From: Zhouia amylolytica
Lineage (GTDB): Bacteria; Bacteroidota; Bacteroidia; Flavobacteriales; Flavobacteriaceae
Direction: 5' to 3'
Assembly: GCF_900116365.1 (NCBI RefSeq)
Contig: NZ_FPAG01000001.1
Span: 213,924 to 277,923, forward strand
Length of the DNA stretch: 64,000 nucleotides
In this document: positions 8,645-16,800 of the stretch, piece by piece
How the letters are laid out: each line of letters opens with the position of its first letter
Position numbering within the stretch: the stretch's first letter is position 1
Program-made: the position numbers and the translations under genes
The notes under the pieces: model-generated
What the model was told of the DNA's origin: nothing
Seen by the model: only the letters and a program-made list of their open reading frames with translations
Database searches by the model: none

Positions 8645-9218
8645 CACCGATACTAATTTATATAATCGCAACTTAGAAAATGAATTCATAGCGATTGTTG
8701 ACAATGACGCCTGGATGATTGAAGTTTTAAGAGTTGTCAGATCACTTAACCTCAATGATTGGTGGATTGGAGCGGGCTTTGTGAGAAACAAAATATGGGA
8801 TGTTAATCACGGAAAGGAAAGAACAGAACTCAACGATATTGATATCATACATTTTGATCCTTCAAATTCTACAGAAGCATACGACCTGAAACTTGAAAAC
8901 AGACTTAAAAAGCTACATCCGAATTTGAAATGGTCGGTCAAAAACCAATTCAGGATGCATTTAAGAAATGGACACCATCCATATACAGATTGTCATCATG
9001 CCATTTCCTTTTGGCCTGAAACAGCGACTGCAATTGCCGTGAAACTAAACTCTAATGATCAAATTGCATATATAGCTCCTTATGGATTGCATGATTTATT
9101 CAATCTTATAGTAAAACCTACCCCTAATTTTAATCTGGAGGTTTACAACGCCAGGATTGAAAAGAAACAATGGAAGAAAACGTGGGGTAAATTAGATATA
9201 AGAACTGATTGGAGTTAG
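8637..9218 (+). CDS. Nucleotidyltransferase family protein (NTP_transf_6/DUF925 type)
   Basis: A 193-residue protein matching the NTP_transf_6 (DUF925) pattern: WWIGAGFVRNKIWD near residues 41-54, then LNDIDIIHFD, whose D-x-D-like acidic pair corresponds to the metal-binding site of polymerase-beta-type nucleotidyltransferases. A conserved WPETATAIAVK block follows. Family members are about 190 residues and have no established physiological substrate. Its start overlaps the previous gene by 8 bp. It closes the accessory plus-strand series before the repeat-rich tRNA-Asp region. Confidence 0.75.
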   Translation: MSSTDTNLYNRNLENEFIAIVDNDAWMIEVLRVVRSLNLNDWWIGAGFVRNKIWDVNHGKERTELNDIDIIHFDPSNSTEAYDLKLENRLKKLHPNLKWSVKNQFRMHLRNGHHPYTDCHHAISFWPETATAIAVKLNSNDQIAYIAPYGLHDLFNLIVKPTPNFNLEVYNARIEKKQWKKTWGKLDIRTDWS

Positions 9219-9232
9219 TTATAATATTATTT

Positions 9233-9266
9233 GTCATTCTGTATTTATTACGGAATCTATTGATTC
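9233..9266. repeat. Diverged copy of the TCATTCCG palindromic repeat
   Basis: Arms ATTCTGTA (9236-9243) and TACGGAAT (9249-9256) around a 5-nt loop. Compared with ATTCCGCA/TGCGGAAT elsewhere, one C-G pair became T-A by changes on both arms and another became a T-G wobble, so pairing is conserved. It is followed by ctattgattcaa as in the copy at 149-182. Confidence 0.6.
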
Positions 9267-9339
9267 AATGCTTGATTGATTTTTTTCCTGATGGGTTATT
9301 GCCCACTGAATGTCTAAGGCATGATTATTCTTTATTCTT

Positions 9340-9790
9340 TTTTATTCGCGCTGGTTTCTATTGTGTTATATAGGAGCTCATGATGTGCTACGCAATTGCA
9401 TTGCCGAATGCTTTGCATTCATGAATACCTTATAAAACAATAACTAAGATTATAAATAAAAAAGTAACATCCCCTATAACTTCTTTTTCAAACTTTCTTT
9501 ACTTTTTTTCATCGCCAAAAAAAGTAACAAAAAAGTCTAGCCTTGGCTTTTCAGTGACCCATTTTCATTTTAAATCCTAAATTAACCGAACTCGTCTGTT
9601 TCCCAAAACAGACTCAAACAGCGCTTAATTTATACGGATTCTTCAATGAATGGGTCCCCACTTACAAAGCCCATGGCGGTTTAAATAAATATACCGAACA
9701 ATTCATCATCCAAATGCCTGTAGGTTCTTGAAATTAACTAGTTTAATCAGAGTATTTATTATATGTCATTCCGCACTTGTTGCGGAATCT
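9340..9790. repeat. Composite intergenic direct repeat, copy 1
   Basis: Runs from ttattcgcgctggtttctat through aaaagtaacaaaaaagtctag, the hairpin GTCTGTTT-CCCA-AAACAGAC (9594-9613), ggcggtttaaataaatatac and a terminal tcattccgcacttgttgcgg palindrome (9765-9790). Copy 2 at 10448-10790 is nearly identical except for a loss of about 110 bp (copy-1 bases about 9405-9513). No plausible protein reading frame is kept across copies. Confidence 0.8.
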
Positions 9791-9876
9791 CTTCACTCAA
9801 AACTTAATCTATTTCTCCCTCAAGAGATTGCCTCGCCCTACTATCGCAAGGTTCGTAATGATGTAACACAATTTCT

Positions 9877-9915
9877 TACCCCCTGAACCCCCTAAAGGGG
9901 GGAAATTGTTTTATA
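9877..9915. repeat. C-run/G-run palindromic repeat
   Basis: The unit reads cccc-N-cccctaaagggggg then aaattgttt, so the C-run and G-run can pair. Copies occur at about 11276-11310 and, inverted, at about 36069-36114, each beside the TCATT-type repeats. Confidence 0.6.
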
Positions 9916-10051
9916 CCTTCTATCATTCTGTACTACTTTGTCATTCCGCACTTGTTGCAGAATCTAGTGATTATATGTTAAGTGCGACCTCTTTGGTGGA
10001 GTCCGGAGGAATGAATACGATACTTTTTTCTGAAGTGATTTTGCTATAAAT

Positions 10052-10082
10052 AAAAAAGCTCCGAATTTCTTCGAAGCTTTTT
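10052..10082 (-). terminator. Rho-independent terminator of tRNA-Asp copy 1
   Basis: Read on the minus strand, AGCTTCGAA-GAAA-TTCGGAGCT forms a 9-bp stem with one G-U wobble followed by a run of Ts, directly after the tRNA 3' end. The wobble orientation fits minus-strand RNA. Confidence 0.85.
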
Positions 10083-10083
10083 G

Positions 10084-10157
10084 CGGTCTGGACGGGATTC
10101 GAACCCGCGACCCCATGCGTGACAGGCATGTATTCTAACCAGCTGAACTACCAGACC
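10084..10157 (-). tRNA. tRNA-Asp (GTC), copy 1
   Basis: A 74-nt cloverleaf on the minus strand. Acceptor GGTCTGG pairs with CCAGACC, the anticodon loop CTGTCAC contains GTC, and the T-arm is GCGGGTTCGAATCCCGT. The discriminator is G and CCA is not encoded (GCAA follows), unlike copy 2. A promoter and a terminator flank it. Confidence 0.95.
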
Positions 10158-10178
10158 TGCATTTCATTTATGCGGCTG

Positions 10179-10208
10179 CAAATATACATTCCTTTTTTAA
10201 TTATACAA
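10179..10208 (-). promoter_or_regulatory. Promoter of tRNA-Asp copy 1
   Basis: On the minus strand, TTG (10206-10208), 19 bp, then TATATTTG (10179-10186) match the Bacteroidota housekeeping consensus TTG-N17-23-TAnnTTTG. The -7 box ends about 21 nt before the tRNA 5' end. Confidence 0.8.
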
Positions 10209-10447
10209 CACATTTTATGAATTTATGAATACAAATGAAATAAGGGAGAAATTGTTTCTTTACTTTCTGTCATCCTGGACTACTTTGTCATTCCGCACTT
10301 GTTGCGAAATCTAGTGATTACCTGTTTTCCAAGTGGGGTTCATATGTCATTTTTATTGAATCAAATCCTTAGGTAATAGTTATATTCATCGCAATACAAT
10401 GTTCTGTTCTTTTTTATTCGCGCTGCTTTCTATTTAATCTTTCCTTA

Positions 10448-10790
10448 CTTTTTTATTCGCGCTGGTTTCTATTGTGTTATATAGGAGCTCATGATGTGCT
10501 ACGCAATTGCATTGCCCAAAAAAGTAACAAAAAACGCTAGCCTTGGCTTTTCAGTGACCCATTTTCATTTTAAATCCTAAATTAACCGAACTCGTCTGTT
10601 TCCCGAAACAGACTCAAACAGCGTTTAATTTATACGGATTCTTCAATGAATGGGTCCCCACTTCCAAAGCCCATGGCGGTTTAAATAAATATACCGAACA
10701 ATTCATTATCCAAATGCCTGTAGGTTCTTGAAATTAACTAGTTTAATCAGAGTATTTATTATATGTCATTCCGCACTTGTTGCGGGATCC
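10448..10790. repeat. Composite intergenic direct repeat, copy 2
   Basis: Near-identical to 9340-9790 but with an internal deletion: in copy 1 about 110 bp separate cattgcc and catcgcc, while in copy 2 cattgccc runs straight into aaaaaagtaac. The junction lies at a shared gcc, so short-homology deletion is likely. Hairpin GTCTGTTT-CCCG-AAACAGAC is at 10594-10613. Confidence 0.8.
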
Positions 10791-10880
10791 ATTTTTTCGT
10801 GTGGTTTCTAAACACTTGTTCCCAAGGTTAAAATTATTCCCAATTATAATCTTCATTCAAACACAATTCTCTATTCATTT

Positions 10881-11218
10881 CTTTTGACCGTCCAAAAGAA
10901 ACGAACCAAAGAAAAGGACGCCCGTCGAGAGGTATTTTTGCTAGCGCAAAACCATGAATTTTATCCTAAATGGTCTCCAAGGCTTCGACCATTTTTAACG
11001 GATTAAATCCATATATACTGCCGACGGGGGTAAACCTCTATCAAAATTTCTAATCGGATATATATGAAGGTTTTCATGAAATAGATGTGGCTCAAGTGGA
11101 AGTGCGTTAGCGATAGCTAACAAAGCATGTAACGCTAGAGACATCAGCGGTTTTGCGATAGCAAAAAATTCCTATAAACCTTCTTGATTTTTTGGTTCGT
11201 TTTGCATCAAGGCAAAAT
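10881..11218. repeat. MITE-like element with ~70-nt inverted arms
   Basis: Left arm 10881-10953 (aaacgaaccaaag ... tttttgctagcgcaaaacc) is matched by the inverted right arm 11149-11218 (ggttttgcgatagcaaaaa ... tttttggttcgttttgc). The 195-nt centre contains further perfect hairpins, AATGGTC/GACCATT and GTTAGC-GATA-GCTAAC. No transposase or reading frame is inside. It is present only in the second half of the tRNA-Asp duplication, which suggests later insertion. Confidence 0.65.
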
Positions 11219-11451
11219 GAACAAGGAATATAATATTATAAACGAATGGTTATAGCAATGACGTAACACAATTTCTTACCCCCTGCACCCCTAAAGGGGG
11301 AAATTGTTTTTCTCACTAGTGTCATTCTGGACTTCTTTGTCATTCCGCATTTATTGTGAAATCTAGTGATTATATGTTAAGTGAGACCTCTTTGGTGGAG
11401 TCCGGAGGAATGAATGAAATGCTATGATCTGCAGTGATTTTGCTATAAATG

Positions 11452-11483
11452 AAAAAAGCTCCGAATTTCTTCGAAGCTTTTTG
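11452..11483 (-). terminator. Rho-independent terminator of tRNA-Asp copy 2
   Basis: Same hairpin as copy 1 (AGCTTCGAA-GAAA-TTCGGAGCT plus T-run on the minus strand), located just after the encoded CCA end. Confidence 0.85.
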
Positions 11484-11484
11484 C

Positions 11485-11561
11485 TGGCGGTCTGGACGGG
11501 ATTCGAACCCGCGACCCCATGCGTGACAGGCATGTATTCTAACCAGCTGAACTACCAGACC
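11485..11561 (-). tRNA. tRNA-Asp (GTC), copy 2, CCA encoded
   Basis: Identical cloverleaf to copy 1 (11488-11561), but followed on the minus strand by an encoded CCA (11485-11487). The three extra bases are the main difference at the 3' end of the two copies. Confidence 0.95.
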
Positions 11562-11580
11562 TGCATCTCTTTTGCGGTTG

Positions 11581-11611
11581 CAAATATACACCCCATTTTT
11601 TATTCCGCAAA
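11581..11611 (-). promoter_or_regulatory. Promoter of tRNA-Asp copy 2
   Basis: Minus-strand TTTG (11608-11611), 19 bp, TATATTTG (11581-11588): an exact match to the Bacteroidota consensus, 19 nt before the tRNA. Confidence 0.85.
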
Positions 11612-11645
11612 TGTTTTTCTTTAAAAAATTTAAAAGATTATAGTA

Positions 11646-12584
11646 CTACCTACTAAACTTTTGTTTTTCAATAAGATATGTTGTAAGGATTTTATTTAAA
11701 TCCTTTGCTATATCGGCCTCTATGTACTTGATTTTATACTGGGCGCATTTCAATGCGATCTCTTTAAAATATTTACTCACCTCCTTTTCATATACTTCTT
11801 TAAAATTTTTAGCATACAGGTCGATGTGTGCTCCCGTTTCTACATCTATAAATCGCTTCGGTACCTCATCAAAATCGAAATGAAGCTCTTTTTCTTTATC
11901 CATCACATGAAAAAGTACCACCTCGTGCTTATTATATTTTAGGTGTCGCAGCGCATCGAACAACTCTTTTTGATCAGTCTCCGTTTGAAACATATCAGTA
12001 AACAAAAAGATCATACTTCTGCGGTGTATCTTCTCAGCAATCTGATGTAAATAGGTGTAAGGCCTGGTCTCTTTACCCTGACTTTCAGATTGCAACACTT
12101 CTTCCAGGTTATTGAGCAGCATTTTATGATGCCTTTCACTCCCCTTCTCAGGAGCATAATACTCATAATGGTCTGAGAATACACTGAGTCCAACGGCGTC
12201 TCTCTGACGTTTAAGTAAATTCATCAGGGCTGCAGCAGCAAGTACTGAAAAACCGATCTTATTCAGGTGTGACACATCCATGGTTTTCACTTCCGGGTAA
12301 TGCATGGAAGATGAATTATCTATGATCAGGTGACAGCGTAGATTCGTTTCTTCCTCATACTGCTTGGTGTATAGGCGATCGGTCTTGGCAAATACCTTCC
12401 AGTCGATGTGTTTGGTGCTTTCTCCTGAATTGTAGATTTTATGCTCTGCGAACTCTGATGAAAATCCATGAAACGGACTTTTATGTAATCCGCTAATAAA
12501 CCCTTCCACCACTTGTTCGGCTAAAAGCTCCAGGTTTTTATAGAGGTGTACCTTATTTACTTCCTTCCCAATATCCATTGACAT
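11646..12584 (-). CDS. DUF58 domain protein (vWA-like)
   Basis: A 312-residue soluble protein. The YNSGESTKHIDWKVFAKT block followed by LIIDNSSSM is diagnostic of DUF58. The DxSxS sequence is the start of a vWA-like metal site. DUF58 proteins normally sit beside a MoxR ATPase and BatA-type proteins in an aerotolerance/chaperone operon. Here no such partner is adjacent: tRNA-Asp lies downstream and an asparaginase gene diverges upstream. The start at 12584 and the next ATG two codons later are both possible. Function is inferred from family only. Confidence 0.85.
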   Translation of the reverse strand: MSMDIGKEVNKVHLYKNLELLAEQVVEGFISGLHKSPFHGFSSEFAEHKIYNSGESTKHIDWKVFAKTDRLYTKQYEEETNLRCHLIIDNSSSMHYPEVKTMDVSHLNKIGFSVLAAAALMNLLKRQRDAVGLSVFSDHYEYYAPEKGSERHHKMLLNNLEEVLQSESQGKETRPYTYLHQIAEKIHRRSMIFLFTDMFQTETDQKELFDALRHLKYNKHEVVLFHVMDKEKELHFDFDEVPKRFIDVETGAHIDLYAKNFKEVYEKEVSKYFKEIALKCAQYKIKYIEADIAKDLNKILTTYLIEKQKFSR

Positions 12585-12713
12585 AGTTTCTTAAAAGATA
12601 AATGTACTTGAAATAGCGCTAAACGAAAAATAAAATTTTTTCATAAAAATGAGTAAGATTTTTACCATAAAAAGATCCTAATGTTTAATTTTATCAGTCT
12701 TTAAAACACGTTT

Positions 12714-13784
12714 ATGAAATACGCTATCTACCTATCAATCTCTTTATTACTCTTTATTGGATGCAAAAACGACACTTCGAGAAGTCCTGCTGCTGAATCG
12801 GTTCAAGCAGAAACACCAACCTCCAATACCGAAAACTTTGGTATTGTTATTCATGGAGGTGCGGGTACCATTTTGAAAAAAAATATGAGCGATGAACTTG
12901 AGGCTCAATACAAACAGAAATTAGAGGAAGCGATCAGAACGGGTTATGCCATTCTTGAAAAAGGGGGAAGCAGCCTTGACGCTATTGAAAAAACTATCAA
13001 CATAATGGAAAATTCTCCGTTGTTTAATGCAGGTAAAGGTGCGGTTTTCACCAATGAGGGTAAAAACGAACTGGATGCTTCGATCATGGATGGGAACACG
13101 CTCAATGCAGGAGCAGTTGCGGGAGTGACTACAGTGAAGAATCCTATTAACCTTGCTCGTGCGGTTATGGAGAAATCTGAGCATGTTATGTTTGCCCGTG
13201 AGGGAGCAGAATCTTTTGCCAAAGAGCAGAACATTGAATTGGTAGATCCTTCCTATTTTTATACTGAATCAAGAATGAAATCGCTTGAACGTGCTAAAGA
13301 ACGTGAGCAGATCGAACTTGACCATGATGATAAGTCTGCCTTTTACGATCCTTCGATCAAGGACTCCAAATTCGGAACCGTGGGGTGTGTGGCCCTGGAC
13401 AAAAACGGAAATCTTGCTGCGGGAACCTCAACGGGTGGTATGACGAATAAGAAATGGGGTCGTGTAGGAGATTCTCCGATCATCGGAGCGGGTACTTATG
13501 CTAATAACAATACTTGCGCCGTTTCATCGACAGGATGGGGAGAGTATTTTATCAGGGGTATGGTAGCTTACGATATCTCGGCCATGATGGAATACAAGAA
13601 CAGTTCACTCCAGGAGGCTTCTTCGGAAGTTATTCAAAAGAAACTAGTGGAGCTTGGTGGAACCGGTGGTATTATTGCTATCGACCATCAAGGAAATGTG
13701 GCTATGGAATTTAATACTGCCGGGATGTACCGTGCCTCGATGAATAACGACGGGGAACTCTACATCGGTATCTACAAAGAATAA
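12714..13784 (+). CDS. Isoaspartyl peptidase / L-asparaginase (Ntn hydrolase), lipoprotein
   Basis: Plant-type (class III) asparaginase/isoaspartyl dipeptidase family, 356 residues. A lipoprotein signal peptide (LFIGC, Cys17) places it in the envelope. The catalytic core shows IVIHGGAGT near the N-terminus, GTVGCVALD with the expected autocleavage nucleophile Thr222, and GAGTYANN. Members self-cleave before this Thr into alpha and beta subunits and hydrolyse beta-aspartyl peptides or Asn. It is the first of five same-direction genes and is followed after 32 bp by the alpha-2-macroglobulin gene. Confidence 0.9.
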   Translation: MKYAIYLSISLLLFIGCKNDTSRSPAAESVQAETPTSNTENFGIVIHGGAGTILKKNMSDELEAQYKQKLEEAIRTGYAILEKGGSSLDAIEKTINIMENSPLFNAGKGAVFTNEGKNELDASIMDGNTLNAGAVAGVTTVKNPINLARAVMEKSEHVMFAREGAESFAKEQNIELVDPSYFYTESRMKSLERAKEREQIELDHDDKSAFYDPSIKDSKFGTVGCVALDKNGNLAAGTSTGGMTNKKWGRVGDSPIIGAGTYANNNTCAVSSTGWGEYFIRGMVAYDISAMMEYKNSSLQEASSEVIQKKLVELGGTGGIIAIDHQGNVAMEFNTAGMYRASMNNDGELYIGIYKE

Positions 13785-13816
13785 TACTTCATAAAAACTC
13801 TTTTAACAAACAAAAC

Positions 13817-16800
13817 ATGCGTCTGAATTACTTTTATCTACTCCCCCTCCTCGCGTTGATTATTTTCTCGTGTAAAGACCAAAAAGACGAAATTAAAGAG
13901 CAGGTTGAGAACCTCTATAAATTCAGGGAATACATTTCAGATGTTTCTCCCGGGATGATCTCAACTCACGATGACTTCAGGATTGTATTGAGAAATCCGG
14001 TTGAGGGATGGACAAATGATATGCCTTTAGACGACAACCTTATAAAAATCACTCCGAATGTAAAAGGGAAGGTAGTTGCTTTAAACAACCAGACCGTTTC
14101 ATTTATTCCCGACGCTCCTCTTACACAGCATACGGAATACACCATTGCTTTCAACCTGGAAGATATCATCCCTGATATCCCTGATGAATTTGAAGTGTTC
14201 AAATTCACCACCAGAACCCTGAAGCAAGAGTTTAATATCACTACGGATCATTTACAATCATACAGCAAGGATTGGCAATATATTAAAGCTACGCTAAGGA
14301 GCAGTGATGTATTGAATCTTGAAACTGCCAGAGGGTTGGTAACTGCCACCCAAAACAAAAAACAAATCTCTATAAAGTTTGAGGAAGGGGTTTCAAAAGG
14401 TACGCAATTCTCCTTTACGATTGACAGTATACAACGTTTTGAAGATGACTCGGAAGTACTGGTAAACTGGGATGGATCTTCCTTTCAAATTGACTCTAAG
14501 GGGGAAACAGCGATCAATATTCCCGGGAAGAACAATTTTTCGGTGGTTAACGTAACGGTAGTTGACGGTGACCAGCAATACCTGGAAATTAATTTCTCTG
14601 ATCCTCTGAAACGAAACCAGCCCTTTGATGGCTTGGTAGTCTTGGAGGGAGCAGAAAAGCTTAAGTTTTCCGTTGAGGGGAATCTTCTTAAGGCCTATCC
14701 GAACAAAACATTGAAAGGGACACTTTCGCTTGAAATTTTCCAGGGAATTGAAAGTACGGACGGGTATAAAATGAAAAATACTTTCGATGAGCGTATTGCT
14801 TTCGAGCAGATAAAACCTCAGGTACGATTGCTGCAAAGCGGGACCATTTTACCTTCATCTAACAATCTCAAGGTAAACTTTGAGGCCGTTAACCTCAGCG
14901 CTGTGGACGTTTCAGTAATCAAGGTATTTGAAAATAATGTGCTTCAGTTTCTTCAATACAACGATTTGAATGGAGGCAGTGATCTCAGAAGAGTGGCGAG
15001 ACCAATTGCCAGACAAACCATCGAACTACAAAGCAATCTTACGGAAAACAACGGTAAATGGAAGGCCTATGCCATCGATTTAAAAACGCTTATCTCTCCG
15101 GAACCCGGGGCTATTTACCGTGTTGAATTTAACTTTGGAAAAAAATACAGTACCTACCGTTGTGAAGGGGAAGCTGGCACGAATGAAGCCGTTCCGGAAG
15201 AAGCTAATTACGACGAGGAGGCTGATGAGGAAAGCTATTGGGATAATAGTGAAAGTTATTATAACGACTACTATTACGGATATAATTGGTCTGAAAGAGA
15301 AAATCCGTGCAGCCCATCATATTATTACGGCAAAAAGATCAGTACTAATGTTCTCGCTTCGGATATCGGCGTTACCGTAAAATCAGGAAAAAACAAGAGT
15401 TATTTTGTGAGCACTACCGACCTGGTGACTGCAAAACCAATTGCGGGGGTAAAGATTACTTTTTACAACTACCAACAACAGGAACTGGGCTCTGTAGTTT
15501 CTGATGAAGATGGGTTTAATATTTATGATTCTGAACATCTGGCCTTTTTTGCCATTGCAGAAAAGAACAATCAAAAGACCTATGTTAAACTGAATGATGG
15601 CAATGCGCTATCGGTGAGTAAATTTGATGTTTCCGGTGTAACTTTACAAAAGGGAATTAAAGGATATATCTATGGGGAACGCGGAGTATGGCGTCCTGGA
15701 GACACTTTATTCCTTTCTTTTATGCTGAACGATAAAGCGAATCCGCTACCGCCTAACCACCCGGTAAAATTTGAGCTAAAAGACCCATTTGGAAAGGTGA
15801 CTAACAGGGTTGTCAAAACCTTTGGATTAAACAACTTATACTATTTCCCGATTAAAACTGCAGACAATGCGCCTACGGGGAACTGGACTGCACAAGTGAC
15901 TGTTGGCGGAGCTCGTTTTAGCAAGGCCATAAAGATCGAGACCATTAAACCTAATCGTTTAAAAATCAAAACAAGCTTCGACTCGGAAATTTTATCTTCC
16001 GAAGGACCTATTAAGGCTAATATGGAGGTCGCGTGGCTACACGGGGCTATTGCCAAGAACTTAAAAACGGATGTTGTATCTCGTTATAGCCAAAAAAGCA
16101 CTGCATTTAATTCTTTTCCGAATTATGTTTTTGACGATCCTACGCGTAAATTCTCTTCTGAGGAACTAGCGGTATTCGAAGGGACTGTCGATGCAGAGGG
16201 AAAAGCTTCATATACCGTTCAACCTCAGCTGAAGCATAAAGCACCGGGAATGCTTAAAGCGTCGTTTATCACCAAAGTATATGAAAACGGGGGTGACTTT
16301 AGCACGGATGTTTTTAGTAAAACCTATTCGCCCTATGCTACTTATGTAGGATTGAGTGTTCCAAAGGGCGATAAAACGCGGGGTATGCTTCTCACGGATG
16401 TCAAACATCGTTTTGATGTGGCTACTGTTGATGAAAACGGTAATCCTAAATCTATTAATGGTCTAAAAGTTACCGTTTATAAAGTCCGTTGGCGCTGGTG
16501 GTGGGATTCCGGAGAAGACAATCTCTCTTCTTACAGCGGTTCTCAAGAACACGAAAGCATTTTCACTAAAACGATTACAACTGACAAGGGAGGTAAGGCT
16601 TCTTTTGATTTTGAACTTAAATACCCTGAATGGGGGCGGTACTTAGTACGGGTTGAAGATCCAAAAGGGGGGCATGCTACGGGACAAACCGTATATATCG
16701 ATTGGCCTGGATGGGCTGGAAAATCGAGAAAAACAGATCCTTCTGCAGCTACCGTACTTGCTTTTTCTACTGACAAAGACACCTATAATGTTGGGGAAGA

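Larger units (their letters stand above)
9219..11645. other. 2.4-kb repeat-rich region with two tRNA-Asp genes and no protein gene
   Basis: No frame here looks protein-coding. The content is a tandem, diverged duplication of a tRNA-Asp locus (about 9340-10190 and 10448-11590) plus palindromic intergenic repeats and a MITE-like element, each listed separately. Frames running through the second tRNA gene are translation artefacts. Confidence 0.8.

Noticed and set aside
11370-11591. Open frames of 66-73 codons running through tRNA-Asp copy 2 on both strands
   Set aside because: They are read straight through the tRNA gene and its flanks, a well-known false-gene pattern. No homologue would be expected.
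9219-11645. Insertion sequence or decayed transposase
   Set aside because: No frame in either direction has transposase motifs, and the repeats are non-coding and palindromic.
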